The translations under genes were made by a program, and so were the position numbers. This document shows, piece by piece, positions 1 to 5,156 of a stretch of DNA of 5,156 bases. Where the stretch lies: positions 1 to 5,156 of the forward strand of contig SKWF01000250.1 in NCBI GenBank assembly GCA_007129085.1. Direction: 5' to 3'. How positions within the stretch are numbered: position 1 is the stretch's first letter; every line of letters begins with the position of its first letter. Source of the stretch: Balneolaceae bacterium (GTDB lineage: Bacteria; Bacteroidota; Rhodothermia; Balneolales; Balneolaceae). The notes under the pieces are model-generated. The model searched no databases, was not told the DNA's origin, and saw nothing but the letters and a program-made list of their open reading frames with translations.

Positions 1-563
1 ACTCCTACACCATTACACTGGGTGGAAAATTGACCCGGAATGAACCACGAGTGATTCAGGAAGATGAAGAAGTTGACTTTACACTTGACGGATTGGTACT
101 GATTGACGGCGAGCAAATTGCCGATACGCACTCTGTAATGGATCACCGATTTTCGCACGCTGAAAGTCACCAGCTGCACAAAGTGGTTGTAAACGGAAAT
201 GCACACAGCATTTTTAACGGTAAGATTTTTGTACGGCGTGATGCCCAGAAAATCGACTCGTTCCAAGAGAACAGAAATCTGCTTCTTTCGCGTGATGGAT
301 TGGTAAATACCAAGCCGCAGCTCGAGATTTTTGCGGATGATGTTCTCTGCTCACACGGTGCAACGATCGGTCAGTTAGACCCCGAAGAGGTATTTTATCT
401 CCAGAGCCGTGGAATGACCGAAGAGAAAGCAAAAGAGGTTTTAACTTATGCTTTTGCGCTCGAAACGATCGAGAATATCAAAGTAGAATCGGTTCACAAA
501 CTTCTGATTGATGAAGTGTACCGATACACGAAAGCAAATAACGTTTCTAAGGTAACGGCTTAG
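1..563 (+). CDS. sufD: SufD, Fe-S cluster scaffold subunit (C-terminal part)
   Basis: The frame is open from the window edge (first full codon at 3) to a TAG stop, giving about 186 residues of the C-terminal half of a SufB/SufD-family protein. The TTG at 30 is not a real start, because the conserved sequence runs through it (GGKLTRNEP). Family landmarks visible in order are DTHSVMDH, QLHK, FNGKIFVRRDAQ, FQENRNLLLS, NTKPQLEIFADDV, CSHGATIGQLD and FYLQSRGM. SufD forms the SufB-SufC2-SufD cytosolic complex that builds Fe-S clusters. The His of CSHGAT (codon 354-356) matches the E. coli SufD histidine (His360) implicated in cluster formation at the SufB-SufD interface. SufD is favoured over SufB because of this CSHGAT motif and because sufS follows directly. 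The upstream sufB and sufC are expected but lie outside the window. A terminator-like hairpin begins 22 nt after the stop. Confidence 0.95.
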   Translation, partial: SYTITLGGKLTRNEPRVIQEDEEVDFTLDGLVLIDGEQIADTHSVMDHRFSHAESHQLHKVVVNGNAHSIFNGKIFVRRDAQKIDSFQENRNLLLSRDGLVNTKPQLEIFADDVLCSHGATIGQLDPEEVFYLQSRGMTEEKAKEVLTYAFALETIENIKVESVHKLLIDEVYRYTKANNVSKVTA

Positions 564-585
564 AAACCGGAATAGAATTTATAAG

Positions 586-617
586 CTCTCCTCCGGTAAT
601 CGGAGGGGAGTATTTTT
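586..617 (+). terminator. Terminator-like hairpin between sufD and sufS (possible attenuator)
   Basis: A 10-bp GC-rich stem (586-595 paired with 601-610, with one G-U pair at 589/607) closes a 5-nt GTAAT loop. It is followed at once by TATTTTT, which is the form of a rho-independent terminator for the + strand. It ends only 8 nt before the sufS start codon, so it sits inside what otherwise looks like one operon. I infer partial termination, or mRNA processing or protection, that would set sufS-nfu-sufA-DUF2480 expression below sufBCD. No exact TAnnTTTG promoter box was seen between the hairpin and sufS. Confidence 0.65.
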
Positions 618-625
618 AAAGAATT

Positions 626-1870
626 ATGGCAGAAACAGTAGCCAACATATCGACAGTCGATTTCGACAAAATCAGGAAAGATTTTCCTGTGCTCGACCAA
701 CAGGTTAACGGTCGTCCGCTCGTATATCTCGACAATGGTGCCTCGAGCCAGATGCCCGTGCAGGTAGCCGATCGAATTGATCACTACCATCGCCGGGAGC
801 ACTCAAATGTGCACCGTGGCATTCATACGCTCAGCCAAAAGGCAACGGATGCTTTTGAGGAGACTCGTAAAAAAGTCCGTGATTTTATCGGGGCCGGAAG
901 CGAAAATGAGATCATTTACACTACCGGCACGACTGATTCAATAAACCTGGTGGCAAACAGTTTTGGTAAACTCTATTTCAAAGAGGGAGATCAAATTATC
1001 CTCACAGAAATGGAGCATCATGCCAACATTGTACCGTGGCAGATGATTGCCGAACAGACGGGTGCTGAAATTAAGGTGATTCCGGTTGATGATAACGGCG
1101 ATCTGGATATGAAAGCATACAAGTCGCTGCTGAGTGAAAAGACCAAGATGGTTGCTGTTGTCCATGTATCAAACGCATTGGGCACGGTAAACCCGGTGAA
1201 AGAGATTACGGATCTTGCTCACAATTCAGGGGCGGCTGTACTTGTTGATGGGGCACAAGCTGTTCCGCATCAACCCGTGGATGTACAAGAGATAGGGTGC
1301 GATTTTTACGCATTTTCCGCGCACAAAATGTGCGGACCTACGGGATTTGGAATTCTGTACGGTAAAAAGGAGTATCTCGATGCCATGCCACCGTACCGCG
1401 GAGGCGGCGATATGATTGATAAGGTTAGCTTCGAAGAGACAACCTATAATGTAGCACCATTTAAATTTGAGGCGGGAACACCGCCTATTGCTGCCGGGAT
1501 TGGCCTTGGAGCGGCAATTGATTATCTCGAAAATATAGGCATGGATGTTATTGCCGAAAAAGAGGCAGAGCTGGTCAACTATGCCGTTGAAGAGCTCCAA
1601 AAAATTGATGGTTTACGAATGATTGGAACTCCTCGAACGAGAGCATCTGTTGCTTCGTTTGTGTTTGATGAGATCCATGCATCAGATATGGGAACCATTT
1701 TAGATAAGCGCGGAATTGCCGTAAGAACCGGCCATCACTGCGCACAACCAATTTTACGACGATTTAACGTTCCCGCAACAACTCGCGCATCGCTCTCGTT
1801 TTATAATACGAAAGAGGATATCGATAGATTAGTAGACGGAATTAACTACGTAAAATCATTTTTTGAATAA
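626..1870 (+). CDS. sufS: SufS, PLP-dependent cysteine desulfurase
   Basis: This 414-residue class V aminotransferase-fold enzyme is close to the usual SufS length of about 406. It converts cysteine to alanine and holds the sulfur as a persulfide for the SufBCD scaffold. The PLP Schiff-base lysine is K234 in SAHKMCGPTG. The ring-stacking histidine is H131 in MEHHANIVPWQ. The persulfide cysteine is C372 in RTGHHCAQP, the sequence typical of the SufS (group II) type rather than IscS/NifS. The substrate-binding arginine is R387 in TTRASLSFYNT. The N-terminal DFPVL, YLDNGASSQ and SNVHRGIHTLS motifs are intact, so the enzyme should be active. The ATG at 626 has only a weak AAAGA upstream, but the N-terminus matches family length. 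It follows sufD after a 62-nt gap containing a terminator-like hairpin. No SufE or SufU sulfur acceptor follows it here. Confidence 0.97.
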   Translation: MAETVANISTVDFDKIRKDFPVLDQQVNGRPLVYLDNGASSQMPVQVADRIDHYHRREHSNVHRGIHTLSQKATDAFEETRKKVRDFIGAGSENEIIYTTGTTDSINLVANSFGKLYFKEGDQIILTEMEHHANIVPWQMIAEQTGAEIKVIPVDDNGDLDMKAYKSLLSEKTKMVAVVHVSNALGTVNPVKEITDLAHNSGAAVLVDGAQAVPHQPVDVQEIGCDFYAFSAHKMCGPTGFGILYGKKEYLDAMPPYRGGGDMIDKVSFEETTYNVAPFKFEAGTPPIAAGIGLGAAIDYLENIGMDVIAEKEAELVNYAVEELQKIDGLRMIGTPRTRASVASFVFDEIHASDMGTILDKRGIAVRTGHHCAQPILRRFNVPATTRASLSFYNTKEDIDRLVDGINYVKSFFE

Positions 1871-1945
1871 CAGAGACGTGTTAGAATTACAGACATTTTT
1901 TTGATTCGCTACTGAATTAATAAAACACCAGAAAGTTATAGCATT

Positions 1946-2497
1946 ATGCCTAAAATTAAAGAAATAGAACGCACGCCAAACCCCGACGCCATGAGATTTG
2001 TGTTGGGTGAACCGCTTACGAACGGAGTTACAAAGTCTTTTGAAAATAGTGCTGAGGCAGAAGATGACGAGCTGGCCAGTGCACTGTTCAGTATTGATCA
2101 CGTAATCAACGTCTATTATGTTGATAAGTACGTAACCGTTACTCAAGACGGCAAAGAGGTGTGGTCTGATTTGCTCCGTAAGTTGGCGCCTCCAATTCGT
2201 GAAGCTGAGCCACAGATGCATCTTGAGGAGGATGAAGAAGTTCATGCAACAAAAGAGGTGCAGGAGACCGACGATCCTCGTCTGAAACAGATTAACCAGA
2301 TGCTTGATGAGCAGGTTCGCCCCTATCTCCTCGCTGATGGCGGTGGTCTGAAGATCATTGCCCTTGATGGAAATCGGCTGAAGGTTCATTATCAAGGAGC
2401 TTGCGGAACGTGTCCTACGGCTACATCCGGTACGCTGTATGCCATCGAAAGTATGGTAAAGCGAATTGATCCGGAAATTCAAGTAATCTCAGTTTAG
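1946..2497 (+). CDS. nfu: Nfu-type Fe-S cluster carrier (Nfu_N + NifU C-terminal domain)
   Basis: The 183-residue protein has two domains. Residues about 4-83 match the Nfu N-terminal domain (RTPNPDAMRFVL near the start, then NVYYVDKYVTVT). Residues about 84-110 are an acidic, probably flexible linker rich in Glu and Asp. Residues about 111-183 are a NifU-like C-terminal domain with ADGGGLKI and the cluster-binding CGTCP motif. C153 and C156 are the only cysteines, so a [4Fe-4S] cluster would be bridged between two monomers, as known for Nfu proteins. Its expected role is to carry clusters from SufBCD to target apoproteins. It is not SufU or full NifU, because the IscU-like N-terminal scaffold domain is absent. 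It begins 75 nt after sufS, with AGAAAG about 10 nt before the ATG, and sufA follows 7 nt after its stop. Confidence 0.93.
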   Translation: MPKIKEIERTPNPDAMRFVLGEPLTNGVTKSFENSAEAEDDELASALFSIDHVINVYYVDKYVTVTQDGKEVWSDLLRKLAPPIREAEPQMHLEEDEEVHATKEVQETDDPRLKQINQMLDEQVRPYLLADGGGLKIIALDGNRLKVHYQGACGTCPTATSGTLYAIESMVKRIDPEIQVISV

Positions 2498-2504
2498 GAA
2501 GTTT

Positions 2505-2840
2505 ATGTCAATCACAATAACAGATCGAGCCGCACGTCGAATTGATGAAATTCGGCAAAGTAAACAGATTCGTCCGGATGCACCGCTACGTGTATCTGTG
2601 GTGAGCGGCGGCTGTTCCGGGTTAACTTATGATCTGGATTTTGATAATGATAATGCTGAACAAGAAGGAGATGAAGTTTTTGAAGATAGTGGAATAAAAC
2701 TTCTTGTTGATATGAAAAGTTTCCTCTATCTGGCCGGTACAAAACTTGACTATACTGATGGTCTTGAAGGGCAGGGGTTTCATTTTTATAACCCCAATGC
2801 TGTTCGTACCTGCTCCTGCGGAGAATCTTTTTCTCTCTAA
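2505..2840 (+). CDS. sufA: A-type Fe-S carrier (SufA/IscA/HesB family)
   Basis: The 111-residue protein spans a complete HesB/IscA-like domain. The three conserved cysteines are C37 in SGGCSGLTY and C103 and C105 in the C-terminal RTCSCGESF. In A-type carriers these bind iron or a [2Fe-2S]/[4Fe-4S] cluster for delivery to apoproteins. The YNPNA-like stretch (FYNPNAVRTCSCG) just before the cysteine pair is typical. An AGGAAG Shine-Dalgarno-like sequence (2496-2501) overlaps the nfu stop codon and lies just before the ATG, the clearest ribosome site in the operon; it suggests coupled expression with nfu. SufA versus ErpA or IscA cannot be decided on sequence alone. The SUF neighbourhood favours SufA. 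Confidence 0.93.
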   Translation: MSITITDRAARRIDEIRQSKQIRPDAPLRVSVVSGGCSGLTYDLDFDNDNAEQEGDEVFEDSGIKLLVDMKSFLYLAGTKLDYTDGLEGQGFHFYNPNAVRTCSCGESFSL

Positions 2841-2880
2841 AAAAATTCAACTCTCCCGGATGATGAATGTGTCATAAGCT

Positions 2881-2922
2881 ATTCTGACTCCTGAATTCTT
2901 AATTCTGAATCCTAACTACTTT
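2881..2922 (+). repeat. Six tandem degenerate heptamers (consensus ATTCTGA) before DUF2480
   Basis: The 42 nt before the DUF2480 start codon divide exactly into six 7-nt units with consensus ATTCTGA. T in column 2, C in column 4 and T in column 5 are invariant in all six; A in column 7 is kept in five. Units 1 and 4 are identical, and the array ends at the base before the ATG. The same signal appears as an 11-of-12 direct repeat (2881-2892 and 2902-2913) spaced 21 nt apart. The array forms most of the 82-nt gap after sufA and takes the place where a ribosome-binding site would be. Its function is unknown; it may be a leader or translation element, or a decayed microsatellite. Confidence 0.6.
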
Positions 2923-3432
2923 ATGTCAGAAATTGTAAATAAAGTACAGCAGTCGAAACTTGAGACGATTGATCTGGAAAAACTTGCCGGAGGGATAGAA
3001 GTTCGGGAACTCGACCTGAAGGATTTTCTCTTCAAGGAGCTGATTTTGAAGGAGAAAGAGTTCCGGGAGAACCTTAAAGAGCATGACTGGAGTCAATACG
3101 ATGGTACTGTGCTTGCGGTACAATGCTCAACGGACGCCATCATCCCAAAATGGGCCTATATGCTTGTTGTTCAGCATGCTGATGAACATACAAATGAGGT
3201 ATTTTACGGCACAAAAGAAGAGGCCCTCAACGACTTGTTAAGAGAGAAATTGAATGATGTGGATTGGTCAGAATATGATGATCGGTTTGTACTACTGAAA
3301 GGGTGCAGCAAGATGGATGTACACCCGGAGATTTATATGCACGCTACAAAAAAACTTCTTCCCCGCGTGCGAAAATTGATGTACGGCGAAGCCTGCTCCA
3401 ATGTGCCGGTTTACAAGCAACCGAGGAAATAA
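2923..3432 (+). CDS. DUF2480-family protein of unknown function in the SUF operon
   Basis: I recognise this 169-residue protein as DUF2480, a family of Bacteroidota relatives without an assigned function. The match rests on EIVNKV at the N-terminus, KDFLFKELILKEKEFRE, DWSQYDG, CSTDAIIPKWAYM, KGCS and MYGEACSNVPVYK. There is no signal peptide or membrane segment, so it should be cytosolic. It has exactly three cysteines (C68, C128, C158), each followed by Ser and in a conserved-looking context. Residues 47-60 and 106-119 resemble each other (RExL then DWSxYD), and each is followed by a CS motif, which suggests an internal duplication. It is the last gene of the SUF operon, 82 nt after sufA and without a Shine-Dalgarno. 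Position and cysteines suggest a role in Fe-S or sulfur handling, which is inference only. The second M of the frame is far inside, so the ATG at 2923 is the likely start. Confidence 0.88.
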   Translation: MSEIVNKVQQSKLETIDLEKLAGGIEVRELDLKDFLFKELILKEKEFRENLKEHDWSQYDGTVLAVQCSTDAIIPKWAYMLVVQHADEHTNEVFYGTKEEALNDLLREKLNDVDWSEYDDRFVLLKGCSKMDVHPEIYMHATKKLLPRVRKLMYGEACSNVPVYKQPRK

Positions 3433-3449
3433 GAGTTTCGAAAGATTAG

Positions 3450-3480
3450 ACTCGACCGTCGAGTTATTCGACGGTCGAGT
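3450..3480. terminator. Perfect 13-bp hairpin between convergent genes, probable bidirectional terminator
   Basis: Bases 3450-3462 pair perfectly with 3468-3480 around a GTTAT loop. The hairpin lies 17 nt after the DUF2480 stop and 9 nt after the 3' end of the - strand mutase gene, so it is placed to end both transcripts. There is no real T tract on either side (ATTCTCC on +, CTAATCTTT on -), so termination may be weak or depend on other factors. Each arm is also an odd palindrome (CTCGAC-C-GTCGAG and TCGAC-G-GTCGA), which a simple terminator does not need. Confidence 0.7.
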
Positions 3481-3489
3481 ATTCTCCAA

Positions 3490-4836
3490 TCACCCAATAA
3501 CCTCAATAACTTTGTTCGCCAGTTCTTTGGCATCATCACGGGTTCTTCCTTCGCTGTATACGCGTACAATAGGCTCAGTATTTGATTTTCGAAAGTGGAC
3601 CCAACCTTCATCGAAATCTATTTTTACACCGTCTGTCTTGTTGATCTTCTCATCTTTAAATTTCTCTGCTACTTTTAGCAACAACTCATCGGCATCAACA
3701 CCCAAATCAGAAAGCTGAATTTTAGATTTTACCATCTCATATTTTGGCAGGGAATTACGATACTCAGAGGCTTTCATTTCGCGATTTGTCAGCAGTTGCA
3801 AAATCATGGCGGTTCCAACAAGGGCATCTCTTCCTGCATGCAAATCCGGGTTGATGACGCCACCATTTCCTTCTCCGCTGATTACGGCTCCTTTCTTCTG
3901 CATCACTTTTACAACGTTAATTTCCCCCACCGCTGCACGGTGACAGGTCTGTCCATATTTTTCAGTGATGTCATCTGCCGCACGGGAAGACGAGAGGTTT
4001 GTAGCGGTATCACCGGAATGGTTTTCAAGCATAAAGTCGAAAGCAGCCACTTGTGTATTTTCTTCACCAAAAAGTATTCCGTTTTCATCAAGTAGGGCGA
4101 GTCTGTCTCCATCGGGATCAGTTACAATTCCAAGATCAACACTATTCTGCTTTACAAAGTCGCAGATTTCGGTCAGGTTTTCAGGGAGCGGTTCCGGGTT
4201 ATGAGGGAAAATTCCGGTAGGCTCACAATGTAACTTTTTCACATTGCAGCCAAGAGCTTTTAGTAGTGCAGGTAGTGCATGAGACCCCGCACCATTAACA
4301 GCATCAACGGCTACGGTGTAACTTTTTTCTTTAATTTTTTCCGCCTCAATGTAAGGAAGGTCTAAAATCTTTTGGATGTGATAATCCAGCAATTCTTCAT
4401 CTTCTGTAATGGATCCTATCTCATCAAACTTCTTATAGGAGAACGATTCATCCCTTGCCAGTTTTAAAACCTCCTCACCCTGCCTGGGATCTAAAAATTC
4501 ACTCTTCTCATTCAACATTTTTAGCGCATTCCACTCTTCGGGGTTATGGCTGGCAGTAAGAATAATACCTCCCTGGGCTTTATGTTTTAGCACGCCCATT
4601 GCCACTGTTGGGGTAGGGGCGATACCTACTTTTATAACATTACAGCCCACGCTTTGTAGCGTAGCGCAGACAATATCTTCACAAATCTGACCCGTTACTC
4701 TCGAATCTCTCCCAACTACAACTGTGCCTCCATCAAGCCATGTGCCGTAAGCAGCCGTAAAATTAACGAGGTTTTTGGGGTTGAGATGTGAACCAAATAT
4801 TCCGCGAATACCGGAAACTGAAATCATTAAAGACAT
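3490..4836 (-). CDS. glmM: Archaeal-type phosphoglucosamine/phosphohexo-mutase (GlmM-like)
   Basis: The 448-residue enzyme has the complete four-domain alpha-D-phosphohexomutase layout. The phosphoserine loop is TASHNPEEWNALK with catalytic S96. The metal loop is DPDGD (D240, D242, D244). The sugar-binding loop is GEGNGG (321-326). The phosphate-binding loop is RKSNTEP (416-422). The N-terminal SGIRGIFG supplies the family's first active-site arginine. GEGNGG and SNTEP are the forms seen in archaeal and Bacteroidota GlmM-like enzymes, whereas proteobacterial GlmM has GEQSGH and SGTEP. The probable reaction is glucosamine-6-P to glucosamine-1-P for UDP-GlcNAc and peptidoglycan synthesis, but phosphomannomutase or phosphoglucomutase activity cannot be excluded. 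The ATG at 4836 gives the family-typical MxLxxSxSGIRG start; a second Met lies three codons in. It is convergent with the SUF operon and divergent from the ccmC-like gene. No Shine-Dalgarno is visible. Confidence 0.9.
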   Translation of the reverse strand: MSLMISVSGIRGIFGSHLNPKNLVNFTAAYGTWLDGGTVVVGRDSRVTGQICEDIVCATLQSVGCNVIKVGIAPTPTVAMGVLKHKAQGGIILTASHNPEEWNALKMLNEKSEFLDPRQGEEVLKLARDESFSYKKFDEIGSITEDEELLDYHIQKILDLPYIEAEKIKEKSYTVAVDAVNGAGSHALPALLKALGCNVKKLHCEPTGIFPHNPEPLPENLTEICDFVKQNSVDLGIVTDPDGDRLALLDENGILFGEENTQVAAFDFMLENHSGDTATNLSSSRAADDITEKYGQTCHRAAVGEINVVKVMQKKGAVISGEGNGGVINPDLHAGRDALVGTAMILQLLTNREMKASEYRNSLPKYEMVKSKIQLSDLGVDADELLLKVAEKFKDEKINKTDGVKIDFDEGWVHFRKSNTEPIVRVYSEGRTRDDAKELANKVIEVIG

Positions 4837-4986
4837 AGATCTGTATTTTTACAAAAGTTTTAAATTCTCTGATGGGCGATAAACATACGGAAATTTCAAG
4901 GAATGAATGATGAATTATCGCAACTGTAAAGATAATATCATGGATTTAATTCATATCAAATTCACACATTTTCAGTTCTTTTATCG

Positions 4987-4994
4987 TATATTTG
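4987..4994 (+). promoter_or_regulatory. Bacteroidota-type -7 promoter box (TAnnTTTG) for the ccmC-like gene
   Basis: TATATTTG matches the TAnnTTTG -7 consensus of Bacteroidota primary sigma promoters exactly. Transcription would start near position 5000, leaving a leader of about 30 nt before the TTG at 5032. No TTTG -33 element is found at the usual distance upstream; only a T-rich stretch is seen around 4968-4980. The box lies in the 195-bp divergent gap, which is otherwise AT-rich and without a clear operator. Confidence 0.45.
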
Positions 4995-5031
4995 TAAGCT
5001 GTAAGGCAATCGAAGAATAGCACAGGATCCC

Positions 5032-5156
5032 TTGAGTATTTGGAAATACATCGTAGCAATTTGGTTAACACTGGTAATCAGTGTGGGGTTTTTAATTTCA
5101 ATCCCCTACATACCAATACTGGAAGAGACTGCCAGGAATTTGTTTCTGCATGTTCC
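5032..5156 (+). CDS. CcmC/CcsA-like heme-handling membrane protein (N-terminal fragment)
   Basis: The frame runs off the window end after 41 complete codons. Translated from TTG at 5032 it starts MSIWKYIVAIWLTL, enters a hydrophobic segment (about residues 4-24, ending LISIPYIP), and continues ILEETARNLFLHVP. The ETARNLFxHVP stretch after a first membrane helix matches the N-terminus of Bacteroidota CcmC/CcsA-type proteins, which handle heme in cytochrome c maturation at the cytoplasmic membrane. No ATG is available: the frame is open back to a TAA at 5002, with only ATA and CAG-type codons in between. TTG preceded by AGGA (5024-5027) is therefore the likely start. Only about a sixth of the protein is visible, and CcmC versus a longer CcsA cannot be told apart. 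Confidence 0.72.
   Translation, partial: MSIWKYIVAIWLTLVISVGFLISIPYIPILEETARNLFLHV

Noticed and set aside
1226..1600. Open frame on the - strand inside sufS
   Set aside because: It is entirely covered by the conserved catalytic part of sufS and its translation resembles no known family.
1895..1903. Run of seven T in the sufS-nfu gap as a possible terminator
   Set aside because: No stem of more than about three base pairs precedes it, so it is not a rho-independent terminator. As a promoter box, TTTTTTTG misses the A of TAnnTTTG.
1856..2482. Long open frame on the - strand (208 codons) opposite nfu
   Set aside because: It lies antisense to a clear two-domain Nfu protein and has no recognisable motifs. 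It is a shadow of the + strand codon pattern.
2821..2845. Hairpin plus A/T run at the end of sufA as a terminator
   Set aside because: The stem is only four base pairs, lies in the coding region, and is followed by A rather than T on the + strand.
4852..4859. Possible -7 box (AACTTTTG on the - strand) for the glmM-like gene
   Set aside because: It departs from TAnnTTTG at the first base, has no TTTG -33 element, and would leave a leader of only about nine bases. Too weak to list as a promoter.
4877..4986. Three TTATCG/CGATAA hexamers in the divergent intergenic region
   Set aside because: Six-base matches with irregular spacing in AT-rich DNA are expected by chance and do not form a compact operator.
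1..5156. CRISPR array, tRNA, rRNA, insertion sequence or phage genes
   Set aside because: No spaced identical repeats, tRNA-like cloverleaf, rRNA sequence, transposase motif or terminal inverted repeats were seen. The window is almost fully covered by housekeeping genes.

Overview
The window reads as a bacterial chromosome segment of moderate GC from the Bacteroidota/Balneolota side of the tree. Three things point there. A DUF2480-family protein sits in the SUF operon (a family I know from Bacteroidota relatives). The phosphohexomutase carries archaeal-type GEGNGG and RKSNTEP motifs, as Bacteroidota-type enzymes do. An exact TAnnTTTG promoter box (the Bacteroidota -7 element) lies before the last gene. 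Species-level placement is not possible from this sequence alone; a Balneolaceae-like organism is my best guess.

Positions 1-3432 (+ strand) are the distal half of a SUF iron-sulfur cluster assembly operon: sufD (5' end outside the window), sufS cysteine desulfurase, a two-domain Nfu-type carrier, an A-type carrier (sufA/iscA-like) and a DUF2480 protein of unknown function. SufS supplies persulfide sulfur, SufD is part of the SufBCD scaffold, and Nfu and SufA pass finished clusters to apoproteins. DUF2480 is the unexplained passenger. It has three Cys-Ser motifs and an internal duplication, and its start codon is directly preceded by six degenerate 7-nt repeats. No sufE or sufU lies between sufS and nfu. 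A terminator-like hairpin with a T tract lies between sufD and sufS, so the operon may be attenuated there.

Positions 3433-3489 separate two convergent genes and hold a perfect 13-bp hairpin whose arms are themselves palindromic. Positions 3490-4836 (- strand) encode an archaeal-type phosphoglucosamine/phosphohexo-mutase (GlmM-like), which would feed UDP-GlcNAc synthesis.

Positions 4837-5031 are a 195-bp divergent intergenic region with one good promoter box pointing right. At the right edge a gene begins (from a probable TTG codon) for a membrane protein resembling the CcmC/CcsA heme-handling family of cytochrome c maturation. It is cut by the window end.

Most of the window is a well-understood housekeeping region. 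The parts that standard annotation does not explain are the sufD-sufS hairpin, the heptad repeat leader, the duplicated DUF2480 protein and the nested palindrome at the convergent junction.
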